The translations under genes were made by a program, and so were the position numbers. Below the pieces are notes generated by a model. The model searched no databases, was not told where the DNA came from, and worked only from the letters and a program-made list of their open reading frames with translations. Below are positions 21,935-30,761 of a stretch of 64,000 bases of DNA, one piece after another. Each line of letters begins with the position of its first letter. The first letter of the stretch is position 1. The DNA lies in the IMG/VR virus record IMGVR_UViG_3300042562_001017, positions 1 through 64,000 of that record. One strand, given 5' to 3'. The DNA is from a virus.

Positions 21935-22549
21935 ATGTCAAATCAAAAAATATCACAAATGACTTATAAGCAGTTAGCTGTTGATGATGAATTTCCAACA
22001 GTTAACTCAGGTAGTATATTTAACACTAAAGCTTTAGGTGGAGATATTCCTTTATTAATAGGAATACTTCAATGGGATGCTAGTGCAATATATACTGCAG
22101 GACAAATAGTTATATATAATGGTGCAGAAGTAAAAGGAATATTTTTAGTTACTAGTACTACTTCTGCTGGTGATGCACCAGACGGTGCAGGTTATTCAAA
22201 ATTTACTAGTTTAAGTTTAGTATTTATGCCATCAAATATTCATTTAAGTGGAATATGGAATATAGGTAAACAAAGAACAGGAAGGTTAGTTTTTAGTAAT
22301 GGTATAGTATGTACAGGTACATCATCTGACCCAAGCATACATTTATTTCAAGTAACTAATGATTTTCTTAACGCTTTTCTTTTAAATTGTAAATTCAATT
22401 TTAATATAGGAGCTACTGGACAATCTCCTACTATAGAACTTAGAAATGTAGTTGTTACAAATGATTCTATTCAAATTGTAGTAGCCGTTTACGCAACGAG
22501 TAGTACTGTATTAAACAATAGATATATTGATTTTGAAATAATGGGATAA
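21935..22549 (+). CDS. Fibre or surface protein with carbohydrate-binding-like segment
   Basis: Residues 44-92 of 204 (W, then YTAGQIVIYNGAEVKGIFLV and a DAPDGAGYSKF end) have the layout of a CBM5/12-type chitin-binding repeat. The N-terminus (MSNQKISQMTYKQL onward) resembles attachment regions of phage fibre proteins. The C-terminal part is strand-rich. It may be a head or tail fibre binding surface glycans. The stop overlaps the IHF-like start. Confidence 0.55.
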   Translation: MSNQKISQMTYKQLAVDDEFPTVNSGSIFNTKALGGDIPLLIGILQWDASAIYTAGQIVIYNGAEVKGIFLVTSTTSAGDAPDGAGYSKFTSLSLVFMPSNIHLSGIWNIGKQRTGRLVFSNGIVCTGTSSDPSIHLFQVTNDFLNAFLLNCKFNFNIGATGQSPTIELRNVVVTNDSIQIVVAVYATSSTVLNNRYIDFEIMG

Positions 22550-22821
22550 TGAATGAATTTTTAAAACCTAAAATTAAAGAGTTAGCTTTAAAATATAAAC
22601 TAACTCAAAGTCAAGTGATTGACATATTTTATTCTCAATTTAAACATGCAGCTAAAGTAATATCAGAAGATTCATTTAAAGACCCTAACGAAAGAAGAAG
22701 TGTTAAGTTTAAAGGACTTGGCACTTTTGAATATAAAAAATATAAAGCTATTAGATTAACAAAAATTAAACAAGAACAAGATGCAAGAAAGAACATGGTT
22801 GAAACCGCTTCCGAAGATTGA
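22549..22821 (+). CDS. IHF/HU-like DNA-binding protein
   Basis: The 90-residue protein has the size and layout of an HU/IHF subunit: two N-terminal helices (LKPKIKELALKYKLTQSQV), then SVKFKGLGTFEYKKY, matching the strand-turn (V.I.GFGtF) of the family, and a basic end. The DNA-intercalating proline arm is short or absent. IHF-like proteins near packaging genes are typical of Crassvirales and probably bend DNA for packaging or regulation. Confidence 0.7.
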   Translation: MNEFLKPKIKELALKYKLTQSQVIDIFYSQFKHAAKVISEDSFKDPNERRSVKFKGLGTFEYKKYKAIRLTKIKQEQDARKNMVETASED

Positions 22822-22999
22822 CAAAGAATTAGAATTAATTAAAATTTGTGTAGATACATTGCAAACATGTGCTGTACTACCTCAGTCTCCTGCCACTAAA
22901 AACATTCAGTTAAGTGCAGAAAATATCCTAATGAGATATTTACAACAATTAGATATCTTAACTAGACCTAATGAAACTTCTTTAAAAACAACATTATGA
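22781..22999 (+). CDS. Small hypothetical helical protein (72 aa)
   Basis: It begins within the IHF-like gene in another frame (41 nt overlap) and its stop overlaps the metallophosphatase ATG. Two helices are predicted (residues 13-30 and 38-60). No family recognised. Confidence 0.5.
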   Translation: MQERTWLKPLPKIDKELELIKICVDTLQTCAVLPQSPATKNIQLSAENILMRYLQQLDILTRPNETSLKTTL

Positions 23000-24015
23000 T
23001 AAACAAAGAAATTATTACTAGCGTGTTAGATTTACATAATCTTAACGTTGATGCTAGTTATAGTGAAATAGCTGATGAATTAGTTAAAGTTTTTCCTATT
23101 TCTCACAGAACAGCTAGAAGGTATGCTTCTATTATTATTAATAGTAATAATCCTACTCCTGAAGAAGTAACAATGCCTGAAATGATTACTGATAAAAAGG
23201 TAGGAGTTTTTAATTGGAGAGATGCAGTAGAGCATGTTCAAAAAGGACAGTCTTTATTTAGTCAAGCTAAAAGTAGTCAAGATAAAGCTACAGTTAAAAT
23301 AGTTACAGATGAACCTATTTATATACTTGCTTTAGGTGATGCTCACTTTGGTAGTTGGGGTACTGATTACGAAGTGCTTAAAAAAGTAACTGATGAAATT
23401 CTTAATACACCTAATTTGTATGTAATTCTTTTAGGAGATTTATTACAAATGTCTATTAAGTTAAGAGGAGTACTAGAAGTAGCAGATAATGCTCTTCCTC
23501 CTAAATATCAAATGTTATTGTTAGACAGTTGGTTACAAGAAATATCTCATAAAGTTATTTGTTCTACTTGGGACAACCATGCAGTAATGAGAGAAGAAAA
23601 TGTAACTGGTTATTCTAAATACGCTGAGATATTTGAAAGACATCATGTTTATTTTAATGGTATTGGTCATTTAGATTTACAAGTAGGAGAACAGATTTAC
23701 AAAATAGCTGTATCTCATTTCTTTAGAGGTTATTCTTTAGAAAATCCTTGTCATGGTGGAATGAGATATATGAGAAGAATGGCTCAAGATAGAGAAATAG
23801 CAATGGCTGGAGATTCTCATAATCCTGGAGTTATTAAATATATTGATGGAGATAGAGTAAGATGTGTTGTAAATAGTGGAACTGCTCAAACAAATAGTGG
23901 TTATGCTAAAAGATTCTTTTCTCTTCATACTTCATCAGCATTTCCAGTTATTAAATTGGACCCTAAAACTCATGAATTTACACCTTATTGGAATTTAAAC
24001 GAAGCAACAAAATGA
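22996..24015 (+). CDS. Metallophosphatase with N-terminal helix-turn-helix
   Basis: Residues ~1-50 of 339 form a helix-turn-helix-like domain (SYSEIADELVKVFPISHRTA). Residues 108-300 are a calcineurin-type phosphoesterase: GDAH with Asp115 and His117, GDLL with Asp148, DNH with Asn194 and His195, SHFF, and GDSH near residue 274. These bind two metal ions and hydrolyse phosphodiesters. It could act on nucleic acid or nucleotides; the position before packaging genes is common in crAss-like phages. Confidence 0.78.
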   Translation: MINKEIITSVLDLHNLNVDASYSEIADELVKVFPISHRTARRYASIIINSNNPTPEEVTMPEMITDKKVGVFNWRDAVEHVQKGQSLFSQAKSSQDKATVKIVTDEPIYILALGDAHFGSWGTDYEVLKKVTDEILNTPNLYVILLGDLLQMSIKLRGVLEVADNALPPKYQMLLLDSWLQEISHKVICSTWDNHAVMREENVTGYSKYAEIFERHHVYFNGIGHLDLQVGEQIYKIAVSHFFRGYSLENPCHGGMRYMRRMAQDREIAMAGDSHNPGVIKYIDGDRVRCVVNSGTAQTNSGYAKRFFSLHTSSAFPVIKLDPKTHEFTPYWNLNEATK

Positions 24016-24275
24016 AAATTATAGAATTTGAAGTATTAGTAAAATTAGTAAACGATGGTCATATTGACTATAGTAGTTTAGGTATTGCTCCACCAGTAGA
24101 AGATGAAGAAGAACTGTTTTCTGAAAAAAGATGGTACAATTCTAAATGGTTAGAAGCTGAAATAGAGTGTGTTGCTGAAAACAAAGAAAACACTATATTG
24201 AATTTATACGATGGTCGTTGTATATTTGTACAAGAACCAATCAATATAGTTCTATCTAAACTTCATGATACCTAA
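24012..24275 (+). CDS. Hypothetical protein (87 aa)
   Basis: ATG at 24012 overlaps the preceding TGA by ATGA, which decides it over an upstream TTG at 23988. The acidic product has an EDEEELFSEKRW segment and a strand-rich C-terminus. It overlaps the zincin gene by 11 nt. Function unknown. Confidence 0.55.
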   Translation: MKIIEFEVLVKLVNDGHIDYSSLGIAPPVEDEEELFSEKRWYNSKWLEAEIECVAENKENTILNLYDGRCIFVQEPINIVLSKLHDT

Positions 24276-24609
24276 AGAATTCCAAATATTAAATCATACT
24301 ATTAATGTTGTTATTGATAATGAATACTGCCAAAAAAACGATTGTTTTGGACAATATCTTTATAAAGACAACAAAATAGTATTAGCTGACAAATATAAAA
24401 AAAGAAAAAATTGGATAAGTTATAAAAAAGAAACAATAGAACATGTGTTTTATCATGAATTAGTACATTGTATTCTTTATTATATGAATAGTGATTTATG
24501 GTTAGACGAAAAGTTTGTAGACCAGTTTTCTGGTTTGCTTGCTCAAACAATGAAAAAAGATGAAAGTATTGAAATTAACAGAAGAATTGAATCTAGAGAT
24601 TCAAAGTGA
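24265..24609 (+). CDS. Zincin-like metallopeptidase (HExxH)
   Basis: Residues 57-75 of 114 contain HELVH (His64, Glu65, His68), the zinc-binding helix of zincins, followed by a hydrophobic helix and acidic residues that could give a third ligand. The N-terminal half is strand-rich with FGQYLYKDNKIVL, as in small SprT- or ImmA-like peptidases. It might cleave a structural precursor or host regulator. It overlaps genes on both sides. Confidence 0.68.
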   Translation: MIPKEFQILNHTINVVIDNEYCQKNDCFGQYLYKDNKIVLADKYKKRKNWISYKKETIEHVFYHELVHCILYYMNSDLWLDEKFVDQFSGLLAQTMKKDESIEINRRIESRDSK

Positions 24610-25192
24610 ACTATTTGAAATAGAAGATTTTAAAACGCTAATTAAAAGAGTCAAGATTGGAAAAGGCGATAATGATGGTAGAAGAAAACTTATAGCTAAA
24701 AAAGAAATAGCTTATGTTTACCATATGGCTGACCCTAACTCTAGGTATTATAATTATGGTGAATCTGAAAGAAAAACTAAATTAAAAAGTGATATTTTTA
24801 ATGAAGTAGATGAAGATTGGGAACCAGATGAAGCAGTTGAAATAGCTATATTAAAATATAGAGAGTTAATCAAAACTCCTTCACTTAGAACTGTAGACAG
24901 TATGTTAAATTCACTTCATGAATCTGAAGAAATTATTATTGAAATAACTAAACAGCTAAAGCAAGATTTAAAAGACGGTAAACACAAAAGTGGTATAAAT
25001 AATAAGAGAGGTCAAATCGTATCAGGAACAGAGTTAATGTTGAACGATTTGACTGCTCTCTTAAAAGTTAGTAAAGAAATTCCTAATCATATAGAAGTAT
25101 TAGAAAGATTACAAAAGAAATTACAAGAAGAAAACAAAACTCAAGCAGCTAAGGTTAGAGGAAATTTACAAATTAGTGAGAGGGAAAGATAA
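24560..25192 (+). CDS. Hypothetical protein before TerL, possible small terminase
   Basis: The 210-residue helical protein ends in a long coiled-coil-like segment (150-200) and has a basic N-terminal third. It starts inside the zincin gene (50 nt overlap) and its stop overlaps the TerL start by TAATG. Position and helical content fit a small terminase or packaging adaptor, but there is no clear helix-turn-helix. Confidence 0.5.
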   Translation: MKVLKLTEELNLEIQSELFEIEDFKTLIKRVKIGKGDNDGRRKLIAKKEIAYVYHMADPNSRYYNYGESERKTKLKSDIFNEVDEDWEPDEAVEIAILKYRELIKTPSLRTVDSMLNSLHESEEIIIEITKQLKQDLKDGKHKSGINNKRGQIVSGTELMLNDLTALLKVSKEIPNHIEVLERLQKKLQEENKTQAAKVRGNLQISERER

Positions 25193-27231
25193 TGTTTGAT
25201 GTAAGTTTTAGTCATATTAATACTCAAGAATTTTCTCCTGAAGCTACTAGATTTAGATTAAATAGTTTAAAAGGAAATCCATGTTATATAGATGAACCTA
25301 AAAACAGTTTAGCTTGGAAAGAGTATTGGGATTTGCAACAACATTATTGTATGAATGGTTATTCTGTAGGAGGAGTTAGAATTACAGGAGAACATTATTT
25401 TTATCTTAACTTTTGTCAAATTAAATTAACTGCTGTTGGTAATAATGAAGAAAAAGTTAGTAAAAAGAAAGTAGAAAAACAAGTTACTTTTCCTGCATTT
25501 TGGGATAGTGACTGGTTTTACTTTACTGAATGTGAAGTAGCTAGAGAAGCAGGTGAGCATATGATTATTCTTAAACCTAGAAGGAGAGGATATTCATATA
25601 AGAATGCAGCTAAGTGCGCATACATGTATAGCTTTACTCGTTCATCTACTTCACTTATTGTAGCAGAATTATCTACATATTCTGAAGAAACAATGGGTAT
25701 GGCTGTAAACTATTTAAATTTTTTACAACAATATACAGATTTTGGAAAGAACAGATTAGTTAACAAACCTAAAGAAGAAATAGAAAGTGGTTTTGAAGAA
25801 AACGGAATTAAGTTAGGTTTTAGAAGTAAAATACTTGCGTTTACAACAAAAACTAATGCAGGTATTCTTAGAGGAAAAGATGCTAACATTGTTCTTTTTG
25901 AAGAAGCAGGAACATTTGGAAATCTCTTAGCTACATATAATGCAACTAAAGCTCTTGTTCAAGAAGGTACTAACGTATCAGGACAAATGTTTGTTTTTGG
26001 AACTGGTGGTGATTTTGCTGGAGGTCAAGTAGATTTTGAAAAAATGTTTTATGACCCTGAAACATATGGGTTTAGAGCATATCAAAATATATATGATGAA
26101 GGAAAAAGCAATACAACAATAGGTTATTTTCTTCCAGATTATTATTCTAAAGGTGGTTTTATAAGTAATGGTATATCTGAAATAGAATCAGCTAAAGCAT
26201 CTATTGAACAAGAAGTTGAAAGACTTAAAAGAAGTTCAAAAGATAGAAATGCTCTTGATGCATATCTTGCAGAATTTCCTAGAACTCCTCAAGAAGCTTT
26301 TATTAAAATGGGAACTAACATTTTTCCTAAAGCTGAACTAAATCAACAGATTAATGAAATACGTAGTCGTAAAGAATTACAACATTTAGGTGTCACAGGT
26401 ATATTTTATACAGATACAGATGGTAAAGTTAAATTTGAATTAAAAGATGATTTAAAACCTATACTTAATTATCCTTACAAACCTGATGTAGATGGAGAGG
26501 GTTGTGTTATTATGTATCAACCTCCTTTTAAAATGAATGGTCACGTTCCTGATGATTTGTATTATATAGCTGTTGACCCTTATGCTATTGATAAAGGAAA
26601 AGATAAAAAACTTACTAAAAGAGACTCTTTGGGTTCAGCTTTTGTTTTTAAAAGAATAAATAATTTTTCTAAACCTTTTGATTTAATTGTATGTGAGTAT
26701 GTAGCTAGACCAGAAAGACATGATGATTTTAATAAAACTTTATTTGATATGGCTGAACATTACAATTGTAAAATTGTATATGAAAATGATAGAGATGGCG
26801 ATATAGAATCTTATGCTAGGATTAATAAAAAGTTACACAGATTAGAAGTTGAACTTACAGTTTATGATAGTAGTGACGCTCCACGTAAGCAATTAGGAAG
26901 ACGTTATGGTGTAAGTATGAGTAACTTAGAAGTTAAAAAGACAGCAGTAAGTTATTTGAAAGATTGGCTATTAGCACCTAGAGATAAAGATTTAAATGGA
27001 GTTCAAGAATTAAATCTTCATAAGATTTATAGTATTCCTTTACTTGAAGAAATTATTAAATTTGACTATCAAGGTAACTTTGATAGAGTTTCTGCAATGC
27101 TTGTAGCAATGCTTTATAAAAAAGAATTATTACTCAAACCACCAGTAAGTGAAAGAAAAACTTCAATCTATGAAGATGAATTTTTTAGAAGGTTTGATAC
27201 AGAATTTGGTAAAAATGAATTGAATCTTTAA
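25192..27231 (+). CDS. terL: Terminase large subunit
   Basis: The 679-residue protein has the packaging ATPase layout: a classic-variant Walker A (KPRRRGYSYKNA, around residue 128), a Walker B ending VLFEEAG near 235-240, a coupling GTGGDF segment near 270, and an RNase H-like nuclease starting at YYIAVDPYAID near residue 460. It should drive DNA into proheads and cut concatemers. The family size and the portal gene directly after it support the call. Confidence 0.85.
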   Translation: MFDVSFSHINTQEFSPEATRFRLNSLKGNPCYIDEPKNSLAWKEYWDLQQHYCMNGYSVGGVRITGEHYFYLNFCQIKLTAVGNNEEKVSKKKVEKQVTFPAFWDSDWFYFTECEVAREAGEHMIILKPRRRGYSYKNAAKCAYMYSFTRSSTSLIVAELSTYSEETMGMAVNYLNFLQQYTDFGKNRLVNKPKEEIESGFEENGIKLGFRSKILAFTTKTNAGILRGKDANIVLFEEAGTFGNLLATYNATKALVQEGTNVSGQMFVFGTGGDFAGGQVDFEKMFYDPETYGFRAYQNIYDEGKSNTTIGYFLPDYYSKGGFISNGISEIESAKASIEQEVERLKRSSKDRNALDAYLAEFPRTPQEAFIKMGTNIFPKAELNQQINEIRSRKELQHLGVTGIFYTDTDGKVKFELKDDLKPILNYPYKPDVDGEGCVIMYQPPFKMNGHVPDDLYYIAVDPYAIDKGKDKKLTKRDSLGSAFVFKRINNFSKPFDLIVCEYVARPERHDDFNKTLFDMAEHYNCKIVYENDRDGDIESYARINKKLHRLEVELTVYDSSDAPRKQLGRRYGVSMSNLEVKKTAVSYLKDWLLAPRDKDLNGVQELNLHKIYSIPLLEEIIKFDYQGNFDRVSAMLVAMLYKKELLLKPPVSERKTSIYEDEFFRRFDTEFGKNELNL

Positions 27232-27236
27232 CTTTG
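27205..27236 (+). promoter_or_regulatory. Promoter before the portal gene
   Basis: TTTG at 27205-27208, a 20-bp spacer and TAACTTTG at 27229-27236 match the Bacteroidota consensus exactly in form. It lies at the end of terL, 17 bp before the portal ATG. Confidence 0.6.
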
Positions 27237-27253
27237 TAAATTAAATCGAAATA

Positions 27254-29587
27254 ATGAAAAATACTAATCAAGTAGGAATGCTGTTTGATATACCAAATCA
27301 AAATATATCTTATGCTGAAAAAATAAAAGATGATTTTGCTTGGAGTAAAATAACAATTAATGCTATAATAGGCAGGTCTACTTTTACAACTAATAGTCAA
27401 AAAATTTGGATAAAAAAATTATATGATTATTATAATGGTAATATTCATACAGACGATTATAAATTAATTACAGAACCTTTTGGTAAACCTATGGAAGGTA
27501 GTTGGGGTGATGTAGAAAGTTATCCTATTATTAAAACTAAAGTTGATTTACTACGTTCTGAATATAATAAGCGTCCTAAAAAAGATATGGTTTATGTAGT
27601 TAACGAAGATGTCGTTACTAACATGACTGAATCTTTAAATGAAGAGATTAACAAAAGCTTAGAATCTTTATTTGTAAATAAGCTTAATGAATTAGGTGTT
27701 CCTACAGGAGTTGAATCACAAGAAGTAGAATTACCTGAAAGGGTTAAGGAAAATTTTGAATCTACTTATTTAGACAAAAGAGCTATCATTGGTCAAAACG
27801 CAATTAACTATATTAAAGTTCAACAACATTTAGATGAAAAATTAGATTTAAATTTCTTTCATTGGTTAGTAAGTGGAGAAATTTATTCTCATAAAGATGT
27901 AGTTCATAACGAAGTTGTTTATGAAACAGTTAACCCACTTGATATAGATTTTGATAAAGACCCTGATATACAATTTGTTGAAGATGGAGATTGGGTTGTA
28001 AGACGTAAATATATGCATCCTTCTTCTATTATAGATACATTCTATGATATTCTTGATGAAGACCAAATTAAAATGATTGATACTTTAGCTGTATCAGGAC
28101 CAGCACTTACTTCTAACTCTTCTATATTTTATGATAGAAGTTTGAACAACAAAATGTGGTCTAGGTTAATTGAAGTAATGCATGTATGTTGGAAATCACG
28201 TAAACAAATTGGTATTGTAGAGTTTATGGATGAGATGGGTCAATTTCAATCTTTAGAAGTTGATGAATCATATAAAGCAACTCCTGACCAAAAAGTTACA
28301 TGGCATTGGGTAAGTGAAGTATGGGAAGGTTATAGAATAGGTTTAACAATGTTTGTTAAAATGAGAGCTTTACCTAATCAAAGAGGTAACTTAGATAATC
28401 TATCTAAATGTAAATTACCTTATAATGGTAGAATTATGTCTAACGTAAATTCTACAAATATATCTTTAGTTTCTTTAGGAGTACCTTATCAGACTTTATA
28501 TAATGCTACTTTTCATCGTCTTAAATTAGCTATGGCTAAAATGAAAGATGATATGGCGTTAATTGATATTAACTGGAAACCTTTAGGTTGGTCAATGGAT
28601 AAATGGTTAGAATATGCTGATAGAGTAAGTATGTTGTTTGTTGATTACAGTAAAGATTCAGTTAAAATGAATAATACTCACCAAACAAGACTTCAGTTAG
28701 CTTCTCAAACTATTAGAATGTACACAGATTTATTAGCATTTATTAAAAATGAATGGGAAGAAGTTTGTGGTATAACAAGACAAAGAGAAGGTCAAGTTCA
28801 ATCTTCTGAAACTGTAGGTGGTGTAGAAAGAGCAGTATTACAAAGTTCTTTAATTACTGAAACTTACTTTACTCTTTTTGAACAATTTAAGAAAAGAGAT
28901 TTAGAAGGCTTAATTGATTATTCTAAAATAGCTTGGATTAATGGTAAAAAAGGAAGCTATGTAATGCCTGATTCTACTAGTATAGTTTATATGGACGTTA
29001 ATGGAATTGAGCATTGTGAAACTGAGTATGGTATTGCTATATCTAATTCAAGCAAAGAACAAGAAAGAGCTAATACAATTAAACAACTTGCTCAACCAAT
29101 GATGCAAAATGGTATTGCTGCTTCTACTATTGCTGAAGTATTAGATTCAGAAACTATATCTCAAGCTAAAGTTAAACTTAAAGTTGCTGAACGTAAGTTA
29201 CAAGAATACAATCAATTAGTAGCTCAACAAGCACAAGAAGGTGAAATGGCTATGGCTGATAAACAAAAAGAAGTTATTGAATTACAACATCAGTATAACT
29301 TAGAAGCTATTGATAGAAAAGGAGAATGGGATTTACGTAAGACTGAACTTACTGCATTAGGTATGGACGAAGGTGACGATAATGTTGCTATTCAAGAATC
29401 TATGATTGAAGCTGGTTTAAAAGAAAGAGAATTAGCTTTAAAGAATAAACAAATTGACTCTAATATTATGAATGATTTGTCTAGACAACAGCATGAAAAA
29501 CAAATGAAAGAAAAAGAAATGCAGTTAAAAAGAGAAGAGATGAAAAGTAAAGAAAAAATTGCAAGTAAAAGACCTAAAGGTAAGTAG
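27254..29587 (+). CDS. Portal protein
   Basis: This 777-residue protein directly after terL has the features of crAss-like portals: an N-terminal arm with SWGDVESYPIIKTKVDLLRS, a strand-rich core, a tryptophan-rich segment, and a long charged C-terminal helix (about 640-777) ending in Lys-rich sequence. Portals form the dodecameric ring through which DNA passes. I see no catalytic motif. Size and order strongly support the call. Confidence 0.78.
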   Translation: MKNTNQVGMLFDIPNQNISYAEKIKDDFAWSKITINAIIGRSTFTTNSQKIWIKKLYDYYNGNIHTDDYKLITEPFGKPMEGSWGDVESYPIIKTKVDLLRSEYNKRPKKDMVYVVNEDVVTNMTESLNEEINKSLESLFVNKLNELGVPTGVESQEVELPERVKENFESTYLDKRAIIGQNAINYIKVQQHLDEKLDLNFFHWLVSGEIYSHKDVVHNEVVYETVNPLDIDFDKDPDIQFVEDGDWVVRRKYMHPSSIIDTFYDILDEDQIKMIDTLAVSGPALTSNSSIFYDRSLNNKMWSRLIEVMHVCWKSRKQIGIVEFMDEMGQFQSLEVDESYKATPDQKVTWHWVSEVWEGYRIGLTMFVKMRALPNQRGNLDNLSKCKLPYNGRIMSNVNSTNISLVSLGVPYQTLYNATFHRLKLAMAKMKDDMALIDINWKPLGWSMDKWLEYADRVSMLFVDYSKDSVKMNNTHQTRLQLASQTIRMYTDLLAFIKNEWEEVCGITRQREGQVQSSETVGGVERAVLQSSLITETYFTLFEQFKKRDLEGLIDYSKIAWINGKKGSYVMPDSTSIVYMDVNGIEHCETEYGIAISNSSKEQERANTIKQLAQPMMQNGIAASTIAEVLDSETISQAKVKLKVAERKLQEYNQLVAQQAQEGEMAMADKQKEVIELQHQYNLEAIDRKGEWDLRKTELTALGMDEGDDNVAIQESMIEAGLKERELALKNKQIDSNIMNDLSRQQHEKQMKEKEMQLKREEMKSKEKIASKRPKGK

Positions 29588-29639
29588 TGTTATATATATA
29601 AGAGAAATTAAAACTTAATAAAACAATAAAATAACAAAT

Positions 29640-29647
29640 TAACTTTG
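29640..29647 (+). promoter_or_regulatory. Candidate late promoter -7 box (TAACTTTG)
   Basis: TAACTTTG lies 9 bp before the ATG at 29657, in a 69-bp gap after the portal gene. No clear TTG at -33 is visible. Confidence 0.45.
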
Positions 29648-29656
29648 TATTAGAAA

Positions 29657-30733
29657 ATGACAGACACGATTGAAAACGAAGGGTTAGACGAATTAGATTT
29701 TGATATATCTAAAGTAGACGTAAACCCGACAGGAGTTGTTCCAAAAACGGAACTAGACCCTGAACCAGAAGAAGCTCCAGAAGCTCAACCAGAACCTAAA
29801 AGAGGTAGACCTAAAAAAGTTGAAAAACCTGTAGAGCCTGAACCTGAGCCAGAACCTGAAACAGAATTAGACGAAGAAGAACCTAAAGCTACTTCTAATT
29901 TATTTTCTACTTTAGCTGAAACTTTAGAGCTAGATTTAGAAGAAGAATTTGAAGAAACTGAAGAAGGTCTTTCTGCATTTGTTCAAAGTGCTGCTGATAA
30001 ACTAGCAGACAAAAAATTGAATGGATGGTTAGAAAGTTTACCTGAAGTAGGTTCTAATTTTTTTGATTATCTTCAGATGTTAGGCCCTGATGCTAAAGAA
30101 GAAGATATACAAAAGTTCTTTAGTTCAGTTAAACCAGAAATTGATTACAAGTCAATTGATTTAACTAATGAAGATGCGCAAAAAGCTGTAATGCGTACCT
30201 TCTATAAAAAGATGGATTATGATGATAATGAAGTTAAAGATGCTATTGAAGATTTAGAGATAGCTGGTACTTTAGAAAAATCATCAAAAGTTGCTTCAAC
30301 TAAATTAGCTGCTTCTCAAGAAAAAGAAAGAGCTGCTTTAATTGAAAAAACAAAAGCTGAAGATACAGTTAAAAGACAAAAGATACAAGAATATTGGAAC
30401 ACAATAGATTCTACTATTAAAGGTGGTAGAGTTCATAGTTTTAATATTCCAGTTGCAGAACAAAAAGCTATGTTGGAATATATGTCAAGACCAACTAAAG
30501 CTGGAGTTCCACAACTACAAGAAGATTTAAATAATATGAATGTTGAAGATAGAATAGCTTTAGCAATCGCAGTAAAAAATAAATTTAACTTAGGTAAATA
30601 TATTACTGCTGCTGTTAAAACTCAATCTGCTCAAACATTAAAAGAAAGATTAGCTTCAGGACAAACTAGATTAAAAAATGGTAATGTTCCTAAGAGTGGT
30701 CTTTCAGATGATATATTATTTGATATAAAATAA
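29657..30733 (+). CDS. Acidic scaffold-like protein with AT-hook-like motif
   Basis: Residues 1-85 of 358 are very acidic and proline-rich, with repeated EPEPE and a KRGRPKK AT-hook-like motif near residue 50. The rest is helical and charged. A highly charged, helical protein between portal and major capsid genes is the usual place for a scaffold. Binding of both DNA and capsid is possible. No protease domain is visible. Confidence 0.6.
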   Translation: MTDTIENEGLDELDFDISKVDVNPTGVVPKTELDPEPEEAPEAQPEPKRGRPKKVEKPVEPEPEPEPETELDEEEPKATSNLFSTLAETLELDLEEEFEETEEGLSAFVQSAADKLADKKLNGWLESLPEVGSNFFDYLQMLGPDAKEEDIQKFFSSVKPEIDYKSIDLTNEDAQKAVMRTFYKKMDYDDNEVKDAIEDLEIAGTLEKSSKVASTKLAASQEKERAALIEKTKAEDTVKRQKIQEYWNTIDSTIKGGRVHSFNIPVAEQKAMLEYMSRPTKAGVPQLQEDLNNMNVEDRIALAIAVKNKFNLGKYITAAVKTQSAQTLKERLASGQTRLKNGNVPKSGLSDDILFDIK

Positions 30734-30761
30734 ACACTTTAAAAAAACAAATAAATAAAAA

